Part shown: positions 1 through 9,375 of the stretch, piece by piece | Layout: each line of letters opens with the position of its first letter | How positions within the stretch are numbered: position 1 is the stretch's first letter | From: Gammaproteobacteria bacterium | Lineage (GTDB): Bacteria > Pseudomonadota > Gammaproteobacteria > Ga0077536 | Reading direction: 5' to 3' | Assembly (NCBI GenBank): GCA_024235015.1 | Contig: JACKNG010000004.1 | Location: 248,001 to 312,000 of the forward strand | DNA length: 64,000 bases | Made by a program: the position numbers and the translations under genes | The notes under the pieces: model-generated | The model's database searches: none | What the model was told of the DNA's origin: nothing | The model's input: the letters and a program-made list of their open reading frames with translations, nothing else

Positions 1-251
1 TGGGCGAGGCCTACTACGTGCTGCGCCAGTTCGAACCGGCCATCGAGCAGTACCAGAAGCTGGTGCAGAACTACCCGGCCAGCCAGAAGCAGTCGCATGC
101 CCTGCTCAAGATTGCCTACAGCTATTCGGAGCTCGGCCTCAACGACCAGGCCCTGGCGGTGCTGAACGACCTCAAGGCCCGCTTCCCCGGGTCGGCCGCG
201 GCGCGTCTGGCCGACGAGCGCATTCAGCGCATCCGCGCCCAGGCGCCGTGA
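1..251 (+). CDS. cpoB: Cell division coordinator CpoB / YbgF, C-terminal part (5' truncated by window)
   Basis: The reading frame is open from the window edge (first complete codon at position 3) to TGA at 249-251, about 82 residues. It shows TPR-type helical repeats (GEAYYVLRQFEPAIEQYQKL, then a second repeat with a YPAS turn and a third with FPGSAAARLADERI), which match the C-terminal TPR domain of periplasmic CpoB of the Tol-Pal system. CpoB links peptidoglycan synthesis to outer-membrane constriction. The call is strengthened by synteny: queE and queC follow directly, as in many gammaproteobacterial tol-pal-cpoB-queE-queC loci. The N-terminal coiled coil and signal peptide lie outside the window. 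Confidence 0.85.
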   Translation, partial: GEAYYVLRQFEPAIEQYQKLVQNYPASQKQSHALLKIAYSYSELGLNDQALAVLNDLKARFPGSAAARLADERIQRIRAQAP

Positions 252-281
252 GCGCACCGCGGCGCTGCGGGCGCGGGTGAG

Positions 282-947
282 ATGGCGGCGGCCGAGGCGG
301 TTCGGGCGGCGTCGCTGACGCTGCGCATCACCGAGATATTCCTTTCCCTGCAGGGGGAATCGAACACGGTCGGGTATCCCACCGTGTTCGTGCGCACCAC
401 TGGCTGCCCCCTGCGCTGCACGTATTGCGACACCGCCTACGCCTTCTCCGGCGGGCAGGTCATGAGCCACGACGACATCCTCGAGCGCGTCGCCGGCTTC
501 GGCGTGCGCCACGTCACCGTCACCGGCGGCGAGCCGCTGGCCCAGCCGTCGACCCCGGCGCTGCTCACGCGGCTGTGCGACGCCGGCCGCGTGGTGTCGA
601 TCGAGACCAGCGGCGCGTTCGACATCGCCGCGCTCGACCCGCGCGTGGTGCGCGTGGTCGACGTCAAGACCCCGGCCTCGGGCGAGGCCGCGCGCAACCT
701 GTGGCCGACCTTCGCCAGCCTCACCGCGCGCGATCAGATCAAGTTCGTGATCTGCGACCGCGCCGACTACGACTGGAGTCGGGCGCGCCTGGCCGAGCTC
801 GACACGCCGGCCGAGATTCTCTTCTCGCCCGGCCACGGCAGTCTCGCCGCGCGCGAACTCGCCGACTGGGTGGTCGCCGATCGCCTGCCGGTGCGCTTCC
901 AGATCCAGTTGCACAAGGTCCTGTGGGGCGATGAGCCGGGACGCTGA
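282..947 (+). CDS. queE: 7-carboxy-7-deazaguanine synthase QueE (radical SAM)
   Basis: 221 aa. QueE converts 6-carboxy-tetrahydropterin to 7-carboxy-7-deazaguanine in the queuosine/7-deazapurine pathway. The radical-SAM motif GCPLRCTYCD (Cys-x3-Cys-x2-Cys) lies around residues 46-55, preceded by the family's N-terminal pattern LRITEIFLSLQGES, and TVTGGEPLAQP provides the GGE SAM-binding motif. The ATG at 282 adds about 13 residues before the conserved LRITEIF start, and no strong ribosome binding site discriminates it, so the exact start is uncertain. It overlaps queC by 17 nt, which suggests translational coupling. Confidence 0.95.
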   Translation: MAAAEAVRAASLTLRITEIFLSLQGESNTVGYPTVFVRTTGCPLRCTYCDTAYAFSGGQVMSHDDILERVAGFGVRHVTVTGGEPLAQPSTPALLTRLCDAGRVVSIETSGAFDIAALDPRVVRVVDVKTPASGEAARNLWPTFASLTARDQIKFVICDRADYDWSRARLAELDTPAEILFSPGHGSLAARELADWVVADRLPVRFQIQLHKVLWGDEPGR

Positions 948-1626
948 GCGGCGCGCGGTGGTGCTGCTCTCGGGCGGCCTCGACTCCGCCACGGTCCTCG
1001 CGCTAGCGCGCGCCGACGGCCTCAGCTGCCACGCCCTCAGCGTCGACTACGGCCAGCGCCACGCGGTCGAACTCGCCGCGGCCGCGCGGCTGGCGTCGGT
1101 TCTGGGCGCGGTCGAGCACCGCGTGGTGAGCGTCGATTTCGGCCAGTTCGGCGGATCCGCCCTGACCGACCCCGGCATCGCGGTGCCGCAGCAGCCGACC
1201 GGCGGTATCCCGGTGACCTACGTCCCGGCGCGCAACACCATCATGCTGGCGCTGGCGCTCGGCTGGGCCGAGATCGTCGAAGCGAGCGAGATCCACATCG
1301 GCGTCAATGCCGTCGACTATTCGGGCTACCCGGACTGTCGCCCCGAGTTCATCGCCGCGTTCGAGCGCCTCGCCGGTCTCGCGACCCGGGTCGGCGTCGA
1401 GGGCGAGGCCATCCGCGTGCGTGCGCCGCTGGTCGAGATGAGCAAGGCCGACATCATCCGCCGCGGGGTCGCGCTCGGGGTCGACTACGGACTGACGGTG
1501 AGCTGCTACAGCGCCGACGACGCCGGCCGCGCCTGCGGGCGCTGCGACGCTTGCCGGTTGCGCCGCGAGGGCTTTGTCGCGGCCGGGGTCGTCGACCCGA
1601 CCGCCTACTTCGACGCGGCGCGCTGA
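931..1626 (+). CDS. queC: 7-cyano-7-deazaguanine synthase QueC
   Basis: 231 aa, the usual length. QueC is the ATP-dependent enzyme that turns 7-carboxy-7-deazaguanine into preQ0. The N-terminal PP-loop LLSGGLDSATV binds ATP, and the C-terminal SCYSADDAGRACGRCDAC segment supplies the cysteines of the structural zinc site. It starts inside the end of queE (17-nt overlap), so the two are almost certainly one transcription unit. It converges with the lytic transglycosylase gene, with only 7 nt between the stop codons and no visible terminator. Confidence 0.97.
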   Translation: MSRDAERRAVVLLSGGLDSATVLALARADGLSCHALSVDYGQRHAVELAAAARLASVLGAVEHRVVSVDFGQFGGSALTDPGIAVPQQPTGGIPVTYVPARNTIMLALALGWAEIVEASEIHIGVNAVDYSGYPDCRPEFIAAFERLAGLATRVGVEGEAIRVRAPLVEMSKADIIRRGVALGVDYGLTVSCYSADDAGRACGRCDACRLRREGFVAAGVVDPTAYFDAAR

Positions 1627-1633
1627 ATCCCGC

Positions 1634-3697
1634 TCAACCGGCCGGGCTCGGACGGTCGAGGTCGAGGCCGGCGGTGAGGGTCTCGTGCAGGCGGTTGTAG
1701 GTGTTGTAGAGCGAGCGGATGGCGCGTACGTAGACCACCGCCTGGCCCCAGCGGCGGGCCTGGGCGGTGCGTGCCATGCGCCGCATCACCACTTCGACGT
1801 TGCCGAACCAGCGGTTGGGATCGAGGCCCGTGGCGGCAGCGCGCCGGCGCGCGCGCTCGACCGGGCCGTAACCGATGTTGTAGGCGGCGAGCGCGAACCA
1901 GGTGCGTTCGCGCGGCGCGATCGAGGCGTCGAAGCGCTGGCGCAGGCGCTTGAGGTAAGTGATGCCGCCGCGAATGGCGGATTCCGGGTCGAAGGCGTCG
2001 CGCACGCCCAGCGCGCGGGCGGTCGTCGGCTGCAACTGCATCAGCCCACGCGCGCCGGTGCGCGACTCGGCGCGCGGGTTGAAACGGCTCTCCTGGTACA
2101 TCTGCGCGACGATCAGCCGCCAGTCGAAATCATTGGCCTCGGCATGCCGACGGACCAGGCTGTCGTAGGGGGAAATCTCGCCCACGCCGGCCAACTGGGT
2201 CACCGCCGACGCTTCGAAGTAGCGCTTGGCGAGCAGGTTGTAGGTGGCCTTGCGGAACTGCTCGCGCAGGAAGGCGTTGACGCTCGCCTTGAGGGCCTTG
2301 TCGCCGGCACGCAGGGTCCAGGCGTAACGGAACGGGGTGGCCAGCGAGGTGCCGGCGAGCAGGCGCGGGTAGGCGGTGCGCACGCCTTCGATGGCATAGG
2401 CGTCGAGCACGGCGGCGGCGATCTCGCCGCGCTGGACCCGCTCGGCGAGCGCAACCGGCGACATGTCGGCCGGATAGACCCGCGTCTCGCATTCCAGCCC
2501 CGCTGCCATCAGCTCGCCCAGGGCGCGGTGCTGGACGCTGTTGGCGAGCACGCCGACACGCAGGCCCGACAGGCTGTCGCCGGTCAGGCGTGGGCGATCG
2601 CGGCGTTGCACGATCACCGAGGCGGAGTGGAAATAGGGCCGCGATTGCTCCAGCGCCGGGTCGGCGCGGACCTGGGCGCCGTTGATGCGGGTCGTGACGA
2701 GATCGCCCACCCCGCGGCGCAACCAGTCGGTGATCTGCTGATCGCTGTCGGCGACGAGAAATTCCAGCCCGAGCCCGCGACTGCGGGCGAACTGCCGCAC
2801 CAGCTCGTACTCGAAGCCGGCCGGCCGACCGCCGCGCACGAAGTAGTTGTGCGGGTCGATGCGGGTGATGATGCGCAGCACGTGGCGCTGGCGGATGACG
2901 TCGAGGTCGCCGAACGCCGAGGCCAGGGCGGGAACGGCGGCCTGGAAGCGGGTCAGGTAGGCGTCGAGGCGTCGGCGCAGGTCGCCCGCGCCCGGTGCGA
3001 AGTACCAGCGCGAGACGTTGTCCGGGCTGAGCGTGAACAGGGCGCGCAGGCGCGGCAGGGCCTCGATCGGGTTCTCGTTCGGGCGCTGGCCGATGACGAC
3101 GGCGTCGTAACGCTGGTCGGCGACGCCGGCGAGCAGTTCGTCGCGGCTCGCCGTATCGGGCTGGGCCGCGACGACCAGGCCCGGCACCTGGGCTGCCAGG
3201 TCGTTGAGGTAGGGCCACAGCGGCGAGGCGATGCTGATGGCGACGCGCAGGCCGGCCAGGCCGCGCGGATCGCGGACCTCGAGGTCCTGGCGGCCGTACA
3301 CCACCTGGCGGTAGCTGCCCATGCCGAGGCCCGGCAGCAAGCCGCGGGTGTGCTGCGGCCCGGGGGGCAGCTCGGCCAGGACGACGTCGCCCTCGCCGGC
3401 CCGCAGCCGGTTCTCGAGTTCGCCCGGCTGCACGGCGTCGATCCATTCCAGGGCAAGCCCCTGGCGCCGGGCGAAGTCACTCAACAGGCGGAATTCGCCG
3501 GCAATGTCGCGATAGGGCAGGCTGGTTTCCTGGTGGCGCAGCTTGAGCACGCGCAGGACGCCGGATTCGGTCGCGGCGGCCACGCCGGTGCTCGCCCAGG
3601 CCAGCAGCGCCACGCACAGCAGCCGCGCGCGAAAGCTGCGGAAGGGGGAAAGCCGGCGACGCTGGGCCTGCCGGCAATGCGCGCGCGGGGGCGTCAT
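1634..3697 (-). CDS. MltF-like membrane-bound lytic transglycosylase with two solute-binding-protein domains
   Basis: 687 aa from the ATG at 3697; the frame is open further upstream, but that extension lacks protein-like character and the signal peptide follows this ATG. A signal peptide lies around residues 22-43 (RLLCVALLAWASTGVAA). Two SBP_bac_3-type modules follow: about residues 46-270 (begins GVLRVLKLRH) and 271-495 (begins HVLRIITRIDPHNYFV). The C-terminal lysozyme-like SLT domain is at about 510-640, with the catalytic Glu in QMYQESRFNP near residue 535, then GARGLMQLQP and the AYNIGYGPV motif. Normal MltF is roughly 480-520 aa with a single binding module, so the second one is unusual. 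It cleaves peptidoglycan to 1,6-anhydro-muropeptides in the periplasm. It lies downstream of murU on the same strand. Confidence 0.88.
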   Translation of the reverse strand: MTPPRAHCRQAQRRRLSPFRSFRARLLCVALLAWASTGVAAATESGVLRVLKLRHQETSLPYRDIAGEFRLLSDFARRQGLALEWIDAVQPGELENRLRAGEGDVVLAELPPGPQHTRGLLPGLGMGSYRQVVYGRQDLEVRDPRGLAGLRVAISIASPLWPYLNDLAAQVPGLVVAAQPDTASRDELLAGVADQRYDAVVIGQRPNENPIEALPRLRALFTLSPDNVSRWYFAPGAGDLRRRLDAYLTRFQAAVPALASAFGDLDVIRQRHVLRIITRIDPHNYFVRGGRPAGFEYELVRQFARSRGLGLEFLVADSDQQITDWLRRGVGDLVTTRINGAQVRADPALEQSRPYFHSASVIVQRRDRPRLTGDSLSGLRVGVLANSVQHRALGELMAAGLECETRVYPADMSPVALAERVQRGEIAAAVLDAYAIEGVRTAYPRLLAGTSLATPFRYAWTLRAGDKALKASVNAFLREQFRKATYNLLAKRYFEASAVTQLAGVGEISPYDSLVRRHAEANDFDWRLIVAQMYQESRFNPRAESRTGARGLMQLQPTTARALGVRDAFDPESAIRGGITYLKRLRQRFDASIAPRERTWFALAAYNIGYGPVERARRRAAATGLDPNRWFGNVEVVMRRMARTAQARRWGQAVVYVRAIRSLYNTYNRLHETLTAGLDLDRPSPAG

Positions 3698-3818
3698 GGC
3701 ATTGCGGCCATCCAGATGGGTAAGCGAGCAGATCGTCGGGTACCGGGCTGGAAGGGGCCGGTCCCTGGGGGGCTGTTGTTCTGCGGTGGCGGATGATGGC
3801 CCAGGACCCGCGCCAGGG

Positions 3819-4484
3819 TCAAGCGGACCCGCCCACCGCCCGGCGCGCCGCGGCCAGCCGCTCGGCGGTGCCGATGTCGTACCAGCGCCCGTCGTGCACG
3901 CCCCCGCTGAGGGCGCCCGCGGCGACCGCCGCGAACAGCAGCGGCGCCAGCGGCCGGCGTCCGGGCGCGAGGTCGGCGAACAGCGCCGGGCAGTAGACCC
4001 CGATGCCGGCATAGGTGTAGGGCGTGTCCGCGCCACGGGTCACGGTCGCCCCGCGCAGGCCGAAATCGCCGTGCGGGTGGTGCGGCGGGTTGGGTACCAG
4101 CACGAGGTGGGCGAGCATCGGCGCCGCGGGCAGCGTGGTGAAGTCGAAATCGGTCCAGATATCGGCGTTGACGACGACGAAGGGCGCGTCGCCGAGCAGC
4201 GGCAGGGCGGCGAGGATGCCGCCGGCCGTCTCCAGCGGCGCGCCGGGTTCGTGGGAGTAGACGACGCGCGCGCCGTAGCGTGCGCCGTCGCCGAGGCGCG
4301 TCTCGATCTGTTCGCCGAGGTGGCTCAGGTTGAGGACGATGTCGCTCACGCCTGCGGCGACCAGGCGCCGCAGGTGGCGTTCGACGAGGGTCTCACCGCC
4401 CACCTCGAGCAAGGGCTTGGGCAGGGTGGCGGTGAGCGGCAGCAGGCGTTCGCCGCGGCCGGCGGCGAGGATCATGGCTTTCAC
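3819..4484 (-). CDS. murU: N-acetylmuramate alpha-1-phosphate uridylyltransferase (MurU-like)
   Basis: 221 aa from a GTG at 4484 (next ATG at 4475). This start gives the family's usual length and puts the nucleotidyltransferase signature ILAAGRGERLLPLT at the extreme N terminus, followed by LPKPLLEVGG. Further sequence hallmarks are VVNADIWTDFD and the C-terminal YDIGTAERLAAARR. MurU makes UDP-MurNAc from MurNAc-1-phosphate in the peptidoglycan recycling route that bypasses MurA. The kinase partner AmgK, often adjacent, is not in the window. The downstream neighbour is the transglycosylase that generates recyclable muropeptides. A generic sugar-phosphate nucleotidyltransferase is the alternative reading. 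Confidence 0.82.
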   Translation of the reverse strand: MKAMILAAGRGERLLPLTATLPKPLLEVGGETLVERHLRRLVAAGVSDIVLNLSHLGEQIETRLGDGARYGARVVYSHEPGAPLETAGGILAALPLLGDAPFVVVNADIWTDFDFTTLPAAPMLAHLVLVPNPPHHPHGDFGLRGATVTRGADTPYTYAGIGVYCPALFADLAPGRRPLAPLLFAAVAAGALSGGVHDGRWYDIGTAERLAAARRAVGGSA

Positions 4485-4514
4485 GTCGTTGCCGGGAGCA
4501 CGTTGCGGGGCGTC

Positions 4515-4520
4515 ATTATA
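4515..4520 (-). promoter_or_regulatory. Candidate -10 element for murU
   Basis: On the minus strand this is a perfect TATAAT, rare in such GC-rich DNA, about 30 nt upstream of the murU GTG at 4484. No convincing -35 hexamer is present at 16-18 nt spacing, so the call rests on the -10 box and its position alone. Confidence 0.4.
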
Positions 4521-4778
4521 GGTAAGTCGGCGACCCCGGCGGCATGTCACAGGCTGCTTCGATCTGGCATCATGCCGCGCGGCGCCGGCACCGGCATGCA
4601 GGCGGAGTACGATGACGCCGACGACGGCCCCCTGCCCCGCGGCATGGCACGAAGCCGCCGCCGGCGGCGCAGGTCGGCAGCGCCCCCGCGGGACTCCGGC
4701 AGGTGGCGATCACCGCCACCGCTTGCCGTCGTCCATCCGCGCCCTGTTTACGACCACCCGGCAATTCCGCTTACACGC

Positions 4779-5750
4779 ATGCTCCTCGATGTCCTCGTTC
4801 TCTGCGGCGGGCTCGCCCTGCTCACCTACGGTGCCGACCGCTTCGTCGAGGGCGCGGCCGCCGCCGCCGCGAACCTCGGCGTGCCATCGCTGCTGGTGGG
4901 GCTGGTCATCGTCGGCTTCGCGACCAGCGCGCCCGAAATGCTCGTCGCCGCGGTGGCCGCATTCGATGGCGCGCCGACGCTCGGTATCGGTAACGCGATC
5001 GGCTCCAACATCACCAATATCGGGCTGGTCCTCGGCGCCAGTGCCCTGATCGCGCCGATGAACGTCGGCTCGGGCCTGTTGCGCCGCGAATTCCCCATGC
5101 TCTTCGCCGTCCTCGTGTTCGCCACTGCCCTGCTCGCGGACGGTTACCTGAGCCGCCTCGACGGTACGCTGCTCGTCGCCGGCATGTTCGTCGTGATCGG
5201 GGCCATGGTATGGCTGGGCCGTCATACCGCGCCGGGCGATCCCATCGTGGCCGAGGTCGACCACGAACTCGCCGCCCTGGCGCCACCGATGTCGACGGCG
5301 CGGGCGCTGGCCTGGCTGGCCCTGGGCCTGGCGCTCCTGCTCGGCGGCTCGCGGCTGGTGGTGAGCGGCGCCGTCGCCATCGCCCAGGGTTTCGGTCTCA
5401 GCGACGTCGTCATCGGCCTGACCGTGGTCGCCGTCGGCACCAGCCTGCCGGAACTCGCGGCCTCGGTCGCGGGAGCGCTCAAGAACGAGCCCGACATCGC
5501 CATCGGCAACGTACTCGGCTCGAACATGTTCAACGCGCTGGGCGTGCTCGGCCTGCCCGGCCTCATTGCGCCGAGCGGCTTCGAGGCCGAGGTCATCATC
5601 CGCGACCTGCCGTGCATGTTCCTCTTGAGCCTCGCGCTTCTTATGATGTGCCGCGCGCGCGGCGGGCGGCGGCGCATCGGCCGCCGCGACGGCGGCCTGC
5701 TGCTGGCGGCGTTCTGCGGTTACCAACTGCTGTTGTTCGGTACCCGCTGA
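4779..5750 (+). CDS. yrbG: Calcium/sodium antiporter, YrbG family
   Basis: 323 aa integral inner-membrane exchanger of the CaCA superfamily. The two inverted alpha repeats are visible: FATSAPEMLVA with IGNAIGSNITNIGLVLG in the first half, and VGTSLPELAAS with IGNVLGSNMFNALGVLG in the second, separated by a hydrophilic loop containing HELAAL. The acidic residues of the two SAPE/SLPE motifs form the cation site. The ATG at 4779 starts the first hydrophobic helix (LLDVLVLCGGLALL). The frame is open much further upstream, but that sequence is low-complexity Arg/Pro-rich and not protein-like. It heads the classic yrbG-kdsD-kdsC-lpt order. Confidence 0.93.
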   Translation: MLLDVLVLCGGLALLTYGADRFVEGAAAAAANLGVPSLLVGLVIVGFATSAPEMLVAAVAAFDGAPTLGIGNAIGSNITNIGLVLGASALIAPMNVGSGLLRREFPMLFAVLVFATALLADGYLSRLDGTLLVAGMFVVIGAMVWLGRHTAPGDPIVAEVDHELAALAPPMSTARALAWLALGLALLLGGSRLVVSGAVAIAQGFGLSDVVIGLTVVAVGTSLPELAASVAGALKNEPDIAIGNVLGSNMFNALGVLGLPGLIAPSGFEAEVIIRDLPCMFLLSLALLMMCRARGGRRRIGRRDGGLLLAAFCGYQLLLFGTR

Positions 5751-5790
5751 GCGGCGGGCCACCGACTGCGCCATTTCACGGAGCGAGGAC

Positions 5791-6801
5791 ATGACTTCGG
5801 CAACCGACTACCCCGAGCTGAGTGCCGATCCAGACGCCAAGGCGCTCGCCGAGATGGGCAAGGCCGTGCTCGAGATCGAGGCGCGCACGCTCGCCGCGCT
5901 GGTCGGCAAGATCGACAGCGCGTTCGTCGATGCCGCGCGCATCATGCTCGGCTGCCGCGGGCGGGTGGTGGTGCTCGGGATGGGCAAGTCCGGGCACATC
6001 GGCGGCAAGATCGCCGCCACCCTCGCCAGTACGGGTACCCCGGCCTTCTTCGTCCACGCCGGCGAGGCCAGCCACGGTGACATGGGCATGCTGACCAGCC
6101 AGGACGTCGCCCTGGCGCTGTCGAACTCGGGCGAGACCGAGGAGCTGACCGTCCTGCTGCCCCTGATCAAACGCCTCGGCGTGCCCCTCATCGCCATCAC
6201 CGGCAACCCCGATTCGACCCTCGCCCGCGGTGCCACGGTGTTCATCCACGTCGAGGTACGCGAGGAAGCCTGCCCACTCGGCCTGGCACCGACCTCCAGC
6301 ACGACGGCGGCGCTGGCCATGGGTGACGCCCTGGCGATCGCCCTGCTGCAGGCACGCGGTTTCACCGAGGGCGACTTCGCGCGCGCCCACCCCGGCGGCT
6401 CGCTCGGCCGCCGTCTGCTGCTCAAGATCGACGATCTCATGCACTCGGGCAGCGCCATGCCGACGGTGCGGCCGCAGGCCTCGGTGGCCGCGGCGCTGGT
6501 CGAGATGACCCGCTCCGGACTCGGCATGACCGCGGTCACGGGGCCCGACAACCGCGTCGCCGGCGTTTTCACCGATGGCGATCTGCGCCGCGTGCTCGAA
6601 CGCGGTCACGACCTGCGCGCAACGCCGATCGAGGCGGTCATGACGCGCCGCTGCAAGACCGCCGAGCCCGGCATGCTCGCCGCCGAGGCGCTCAGGCTGA
6701 TGCAGGACCACAAGATCAACGCCCTCCCGGTGGTCGATGCCGAGGAACGCCTGGTCGGGGTCCTCAACATGCACGACCTGCTGCGCGCGCGGGTCATGTG
6801 A
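5791..6801 (+). CDS. kdsD: D-arabinose 5-phosphate isomerase KdsD
   Basis: 336 aa. It interconverts ribulose-5-phosphate and arabinose-5-phosphate, the first committed step to Kdo of lipopolysaccharide. The N-terminal SIS domain (about 40-175) contains VLGMGKSGHIGGKIAATLAS, SNSGETEELT and the family motif AHPGGSLGRRLL. Two CBS domains fill the C-terminal third (from about residue 210), with FTDGDLRR and the final HDLLRARVM. The sequence GGAGCGAGG lies just upstream of the ATG as a ribosome binding site. The stop codon overlaps the GTG start of kdsC. Confidence 0.96.
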   Translation: MTSATDYPELSADPDAKALAEMGKAVLEIEARTLAALVGKIDSAFVDAARIMLGCRGRVVVLGMGKSGHIGGKIAATLASTGTPAFFVHAGEASHGDMGMLTSQDVALALSNSGETEELTVLLPLIKRLGVPLIAITGNPDSTLARGATVFIHVEVREEACPLGLAPTSSTTAALAMGDALAIALLQARGFTEGDFARAHPGGSLGRRLLLKIDDLMHSGSAMPTVRPQASVAAALVEMTRSGLGMTAVTGPDNRVAGVFTDGDLRRVLERGHDLRATPIEAVMTRRCKTAEPGMLAAEALRLMQDHKINALPVVDAEERLVGVLNMHDLLRARVM

Positions 6802-7331
6802 GCGTGCTCGACCGCGAGGCCTTGCTGGCGCGTGCGGCGCACACCCGCCTCGCCGCGTTCGATGTCGACGGCGTGCTCACCGACGGCCGCATCATCCTCG
6901 GCCCGGCCGGTGACGAGTACAAGGCCTTCGACGTGCGCGACGGTGCCGGCCTGGTCGCGCTGCGCCAGCGCGGCGTGACCCTGGCCATCATCACCGGGCG
7001 GCGCTCGGCCGTGGTCGAGCGGCGCATGCGTGAACTCGGCATCGAGCGCGTCTTCCAGGGCGTCGACGACAAGCGGGCCTGCCTGGCCGCGCTGCTCGAC
7101 GAGCTCGGCCTGGCAGCGGCGGCGGCCTGCTATGTCGGCGACGACCTGCCCGACATCGGCGCCCTCGAACTGGCCGGCCTGGGGGTGGCGGTCGCCGATG
7201 CCTGCGCCGAAGCGCGCGCGGCGGCCGACTGGGTCACCCTGGCCCGAGGTGGCCGCGGTGCGGTGCGCGAAATCTGTGATGTCATCCGGACGGCGCGGGC
7301 CCCGGCCGGTGGTGGCGGCGGTGCCGCCTGA
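6798..7331 (+). CDS. kdsC: 3-deoxy-D-manno-octulosonate 8-phosphate phosphatase KdsC
   Basis: 177 aa HAD-superfamily phosphatase that removes phosphate from Kdo-8-phosphate. Motif I is FDVDGVLTDG, with the nucleophile Asp and the acid/base Asp two residues later; motif III/IV is YVGDDLPDIGAL. No cap domain is present, as is usual for the tetrameric C0 KdsC type. It starts with GTG inside the end of kdsD (4-nt overlap), so the two are translationally coupled. Confidence 0.96.
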   Translation: MSVLDREALLARAAHTRLAAFDVDGVLTDGRIILGPAGDEYKAFDVRDGAGLVALRQRGVTLAIITGRRSAVVERRMRELGIERVFQGVDDKRACLAALLDELGLAAAAACYVGDDLPDIGALELAGLGVAVADACAEARAAADWVTLARGGRGAVREICDVIRTARAPAGGGGGAA

Positions 7332-7361
7332 GCGGCGGCGCCGGCGGGAGCGGGGCGGGCG

Positions 7362-7928
7362 ATGAACGCCTGGATCACCGCGCTCGCCATCCTGCTCTGC
7401 GCCGTGTTGTCGTTCTGGCTGCTGCGCAACCTGGAAGAGGCCGACGTGGTCGCCGAGCGTCGCGTGCGCCACGAGCCGGATTACTATGTCGACCACATGG
7501 TCCGCCGCACGACCGGGGTGAACGGCGAGCTGCGCAACGTCCTCAGGGCCAGCCATGTCGAGCACTTTCCCGACGACGACACCACGGAATTGGCCAGCCC
7601 ACACCTCGAGATTTACAATGGCGCGGCCGAACCCTGGCACGTCATCGCCGAGCGCGGTTGGATCAGCGCCGGCAACGATGTCGTCCTGCTGCACGGCGAG
7701 GTCGAGATCTGGCGCTACGGCGCAGACGGTGAACGCGCCTACCAGGTATTGACCACCGAGTTGCGCGTCCTGCCCAAGGAACAATACGCAGAGACCGACA
7801 ATCCAACCATCATCGTGAGCCCGGCCGCGGTCGCCCATGCGATCGGCATGCGCGCCAACTTCGCCCACGATCGTGTCGAACTTATCAATCGCGTCAGAAG
7901 CAGGTATGAAGGCAAACCACCCGGTTGA
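7362..7928 (+). CDS. lptC: LPS export system protein LptC
   Basis: 188 aa bitopic inner-membrane protein. The single N-terminal anchor is at residues 4-21 (WITALAILLCAVLSFWLL), followed by a periplasmic beta-jellyroll (RNVLRASHVEHFPDDDTTEL, HVIAERGWISAGNDVVLLHG). LptC receives LPS from LptB2FG and passes it to LptA across the periplasm. The family is poorly conserved; the call rests on size, anchor, fold pattern and position between kdsC and lptA. The stop codon at 7926-7928 lies about 68 nt before the lptA start chosen here. Confidence 0.92.
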   Translation: MNAWITALAILLCAVLSFWLLRNLEEADVVAERRVRHEPDYYVDHMVRRTTGVNGELRNVLRASHVEHFPDDDTTELASPHLEIYNGAAEPWHVIAERGWISAGNDVVLLHGEVEIWRYGADGERAYQVLTTELRVLPKEQYAETDNPTIIVSPAAVAHAIGMRANFAHDRVELINRVRSRYEGKPPG

Positions 7929-7996
7929 GGGCAGGGATGCGGCAGCGGTCAGGCCTGCCTGCGGCGCAGGCGCGGGGCTGGCGAGGAGCGCAGTTC

Positions 7997-8635
7997 ATGT
8001 CGATTGAGCGAGCAGCGGCGGTGGCCGCGCGGGGTCGTCGGCAGGCGGCACGGTCACGCGTGCAGCGCCTGCCGCAGTTCGTGCTGCTGGCGCTGGCCTG
8101 GATCGCCGGCCCGTGCCTGGCGCTGTCGACCGATTTCGAGCAACCGATCGAGATCGAGGCCGATTTCGCCGAACTCGACGACGAGGAAGGTACTACCATC
8201 TACATCGGTAACGTCATCGTGATCCAGGGCTCGATCCGCATGACCGGCGACCGTTTGCGGGTCAATTTCACCCCCGAACGCGAACTCAAGGATGCCTACC
8301 TCGAAGGGCGCCTGGCGACCTTCAAGCAGACCCCGGACAACGGCGAGGAAGACGTCGAGGGCGAGGCCCTGCTCATCGAGTACCACGCGCTCGAGAACAT
8401 GATCTACCTGATCGACAAGGCCAAGGTCACCCAGGGCCAGCGCCTCACCCAGGGCCACCGCATCAATTACGACACGGCGCGCAGTATCGTCACCGTGCGC
8501 TCGGCGCGCGCCGGCAAGGCCGACAAGGCCGACGTTCCCGCCCAGGACGCGGGCCGCGTGCGGATCATCATTCCGCCGAAGAAGAAAGCCGGGGAGGCCC
8601 CTGCGGCCGACGCCCCGACCTTCGTGCCGCGCTAG
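7997..8635 (+). CDS. lptA: LPS transport periplasmic protein LptA
   Basis: 212 aa from the ATG at 7997, chosen because GAGGAG sits at a normal distance upstream; a TTG at 7925 in the same frame is less likely. The signal peptide core is LPQFVLLALAWIAGPCLALS. The mature OstA/LptA beta-jellyroll contains QPIEIEADFAELDDEEGTTI, YIGNVIVIQGSIRMTGDRLR and LTQGHRINYDTARSIVTV. LptA polymerises into the periplasmic bridge that carries LPS to LptD. The last 40 residues are a Lys/Ala/Pro-rich tail beyond the usual domain. lptB follows after 14 nt. Confidence 0.94.
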   Translation: MSIERAAAVAARGRRQAARSRVQRLPQFVLLALAWIAGPCLALSTDFEQPIEIEADFAELDDEEGTTIYIGNVIVIQGSIRMTGDRLRVNFTPERELKDAYLEGRLATFKQTPDNGEEDVEGEALLIEYHALENMIYLIDKAKVTQGQRLTQGHRINYDTARSIVTVRSARAGKADKADVPAQDAGRVRIIIPPKKKAGEAPAADAPTFVPR

Positions 8636-8649
8636 GGCGAGCCACGCCG

Positions 8650-9375
<726 letters not shown>

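Noticed and set aside
1574..3796. A 740-codon open frame on the plus strand opposite the transglycosylase gene.
   Set aside because: It is antisense to a protein with clear signal peptide, SBP and SLT motifs; its translation is compositionally biased (Ala/Arg/Gly/His-rich) with no recognisable domain, the normal shadow effect of high GC.
3543..4778. N-terminal extension of the YrbG antiporter frame back to 3543.
   Set aside because: The frame is open by GC bias but overlaps murU and the transglycosylase start on the other strand; the antiporter's first membrane helix begins at 4779.
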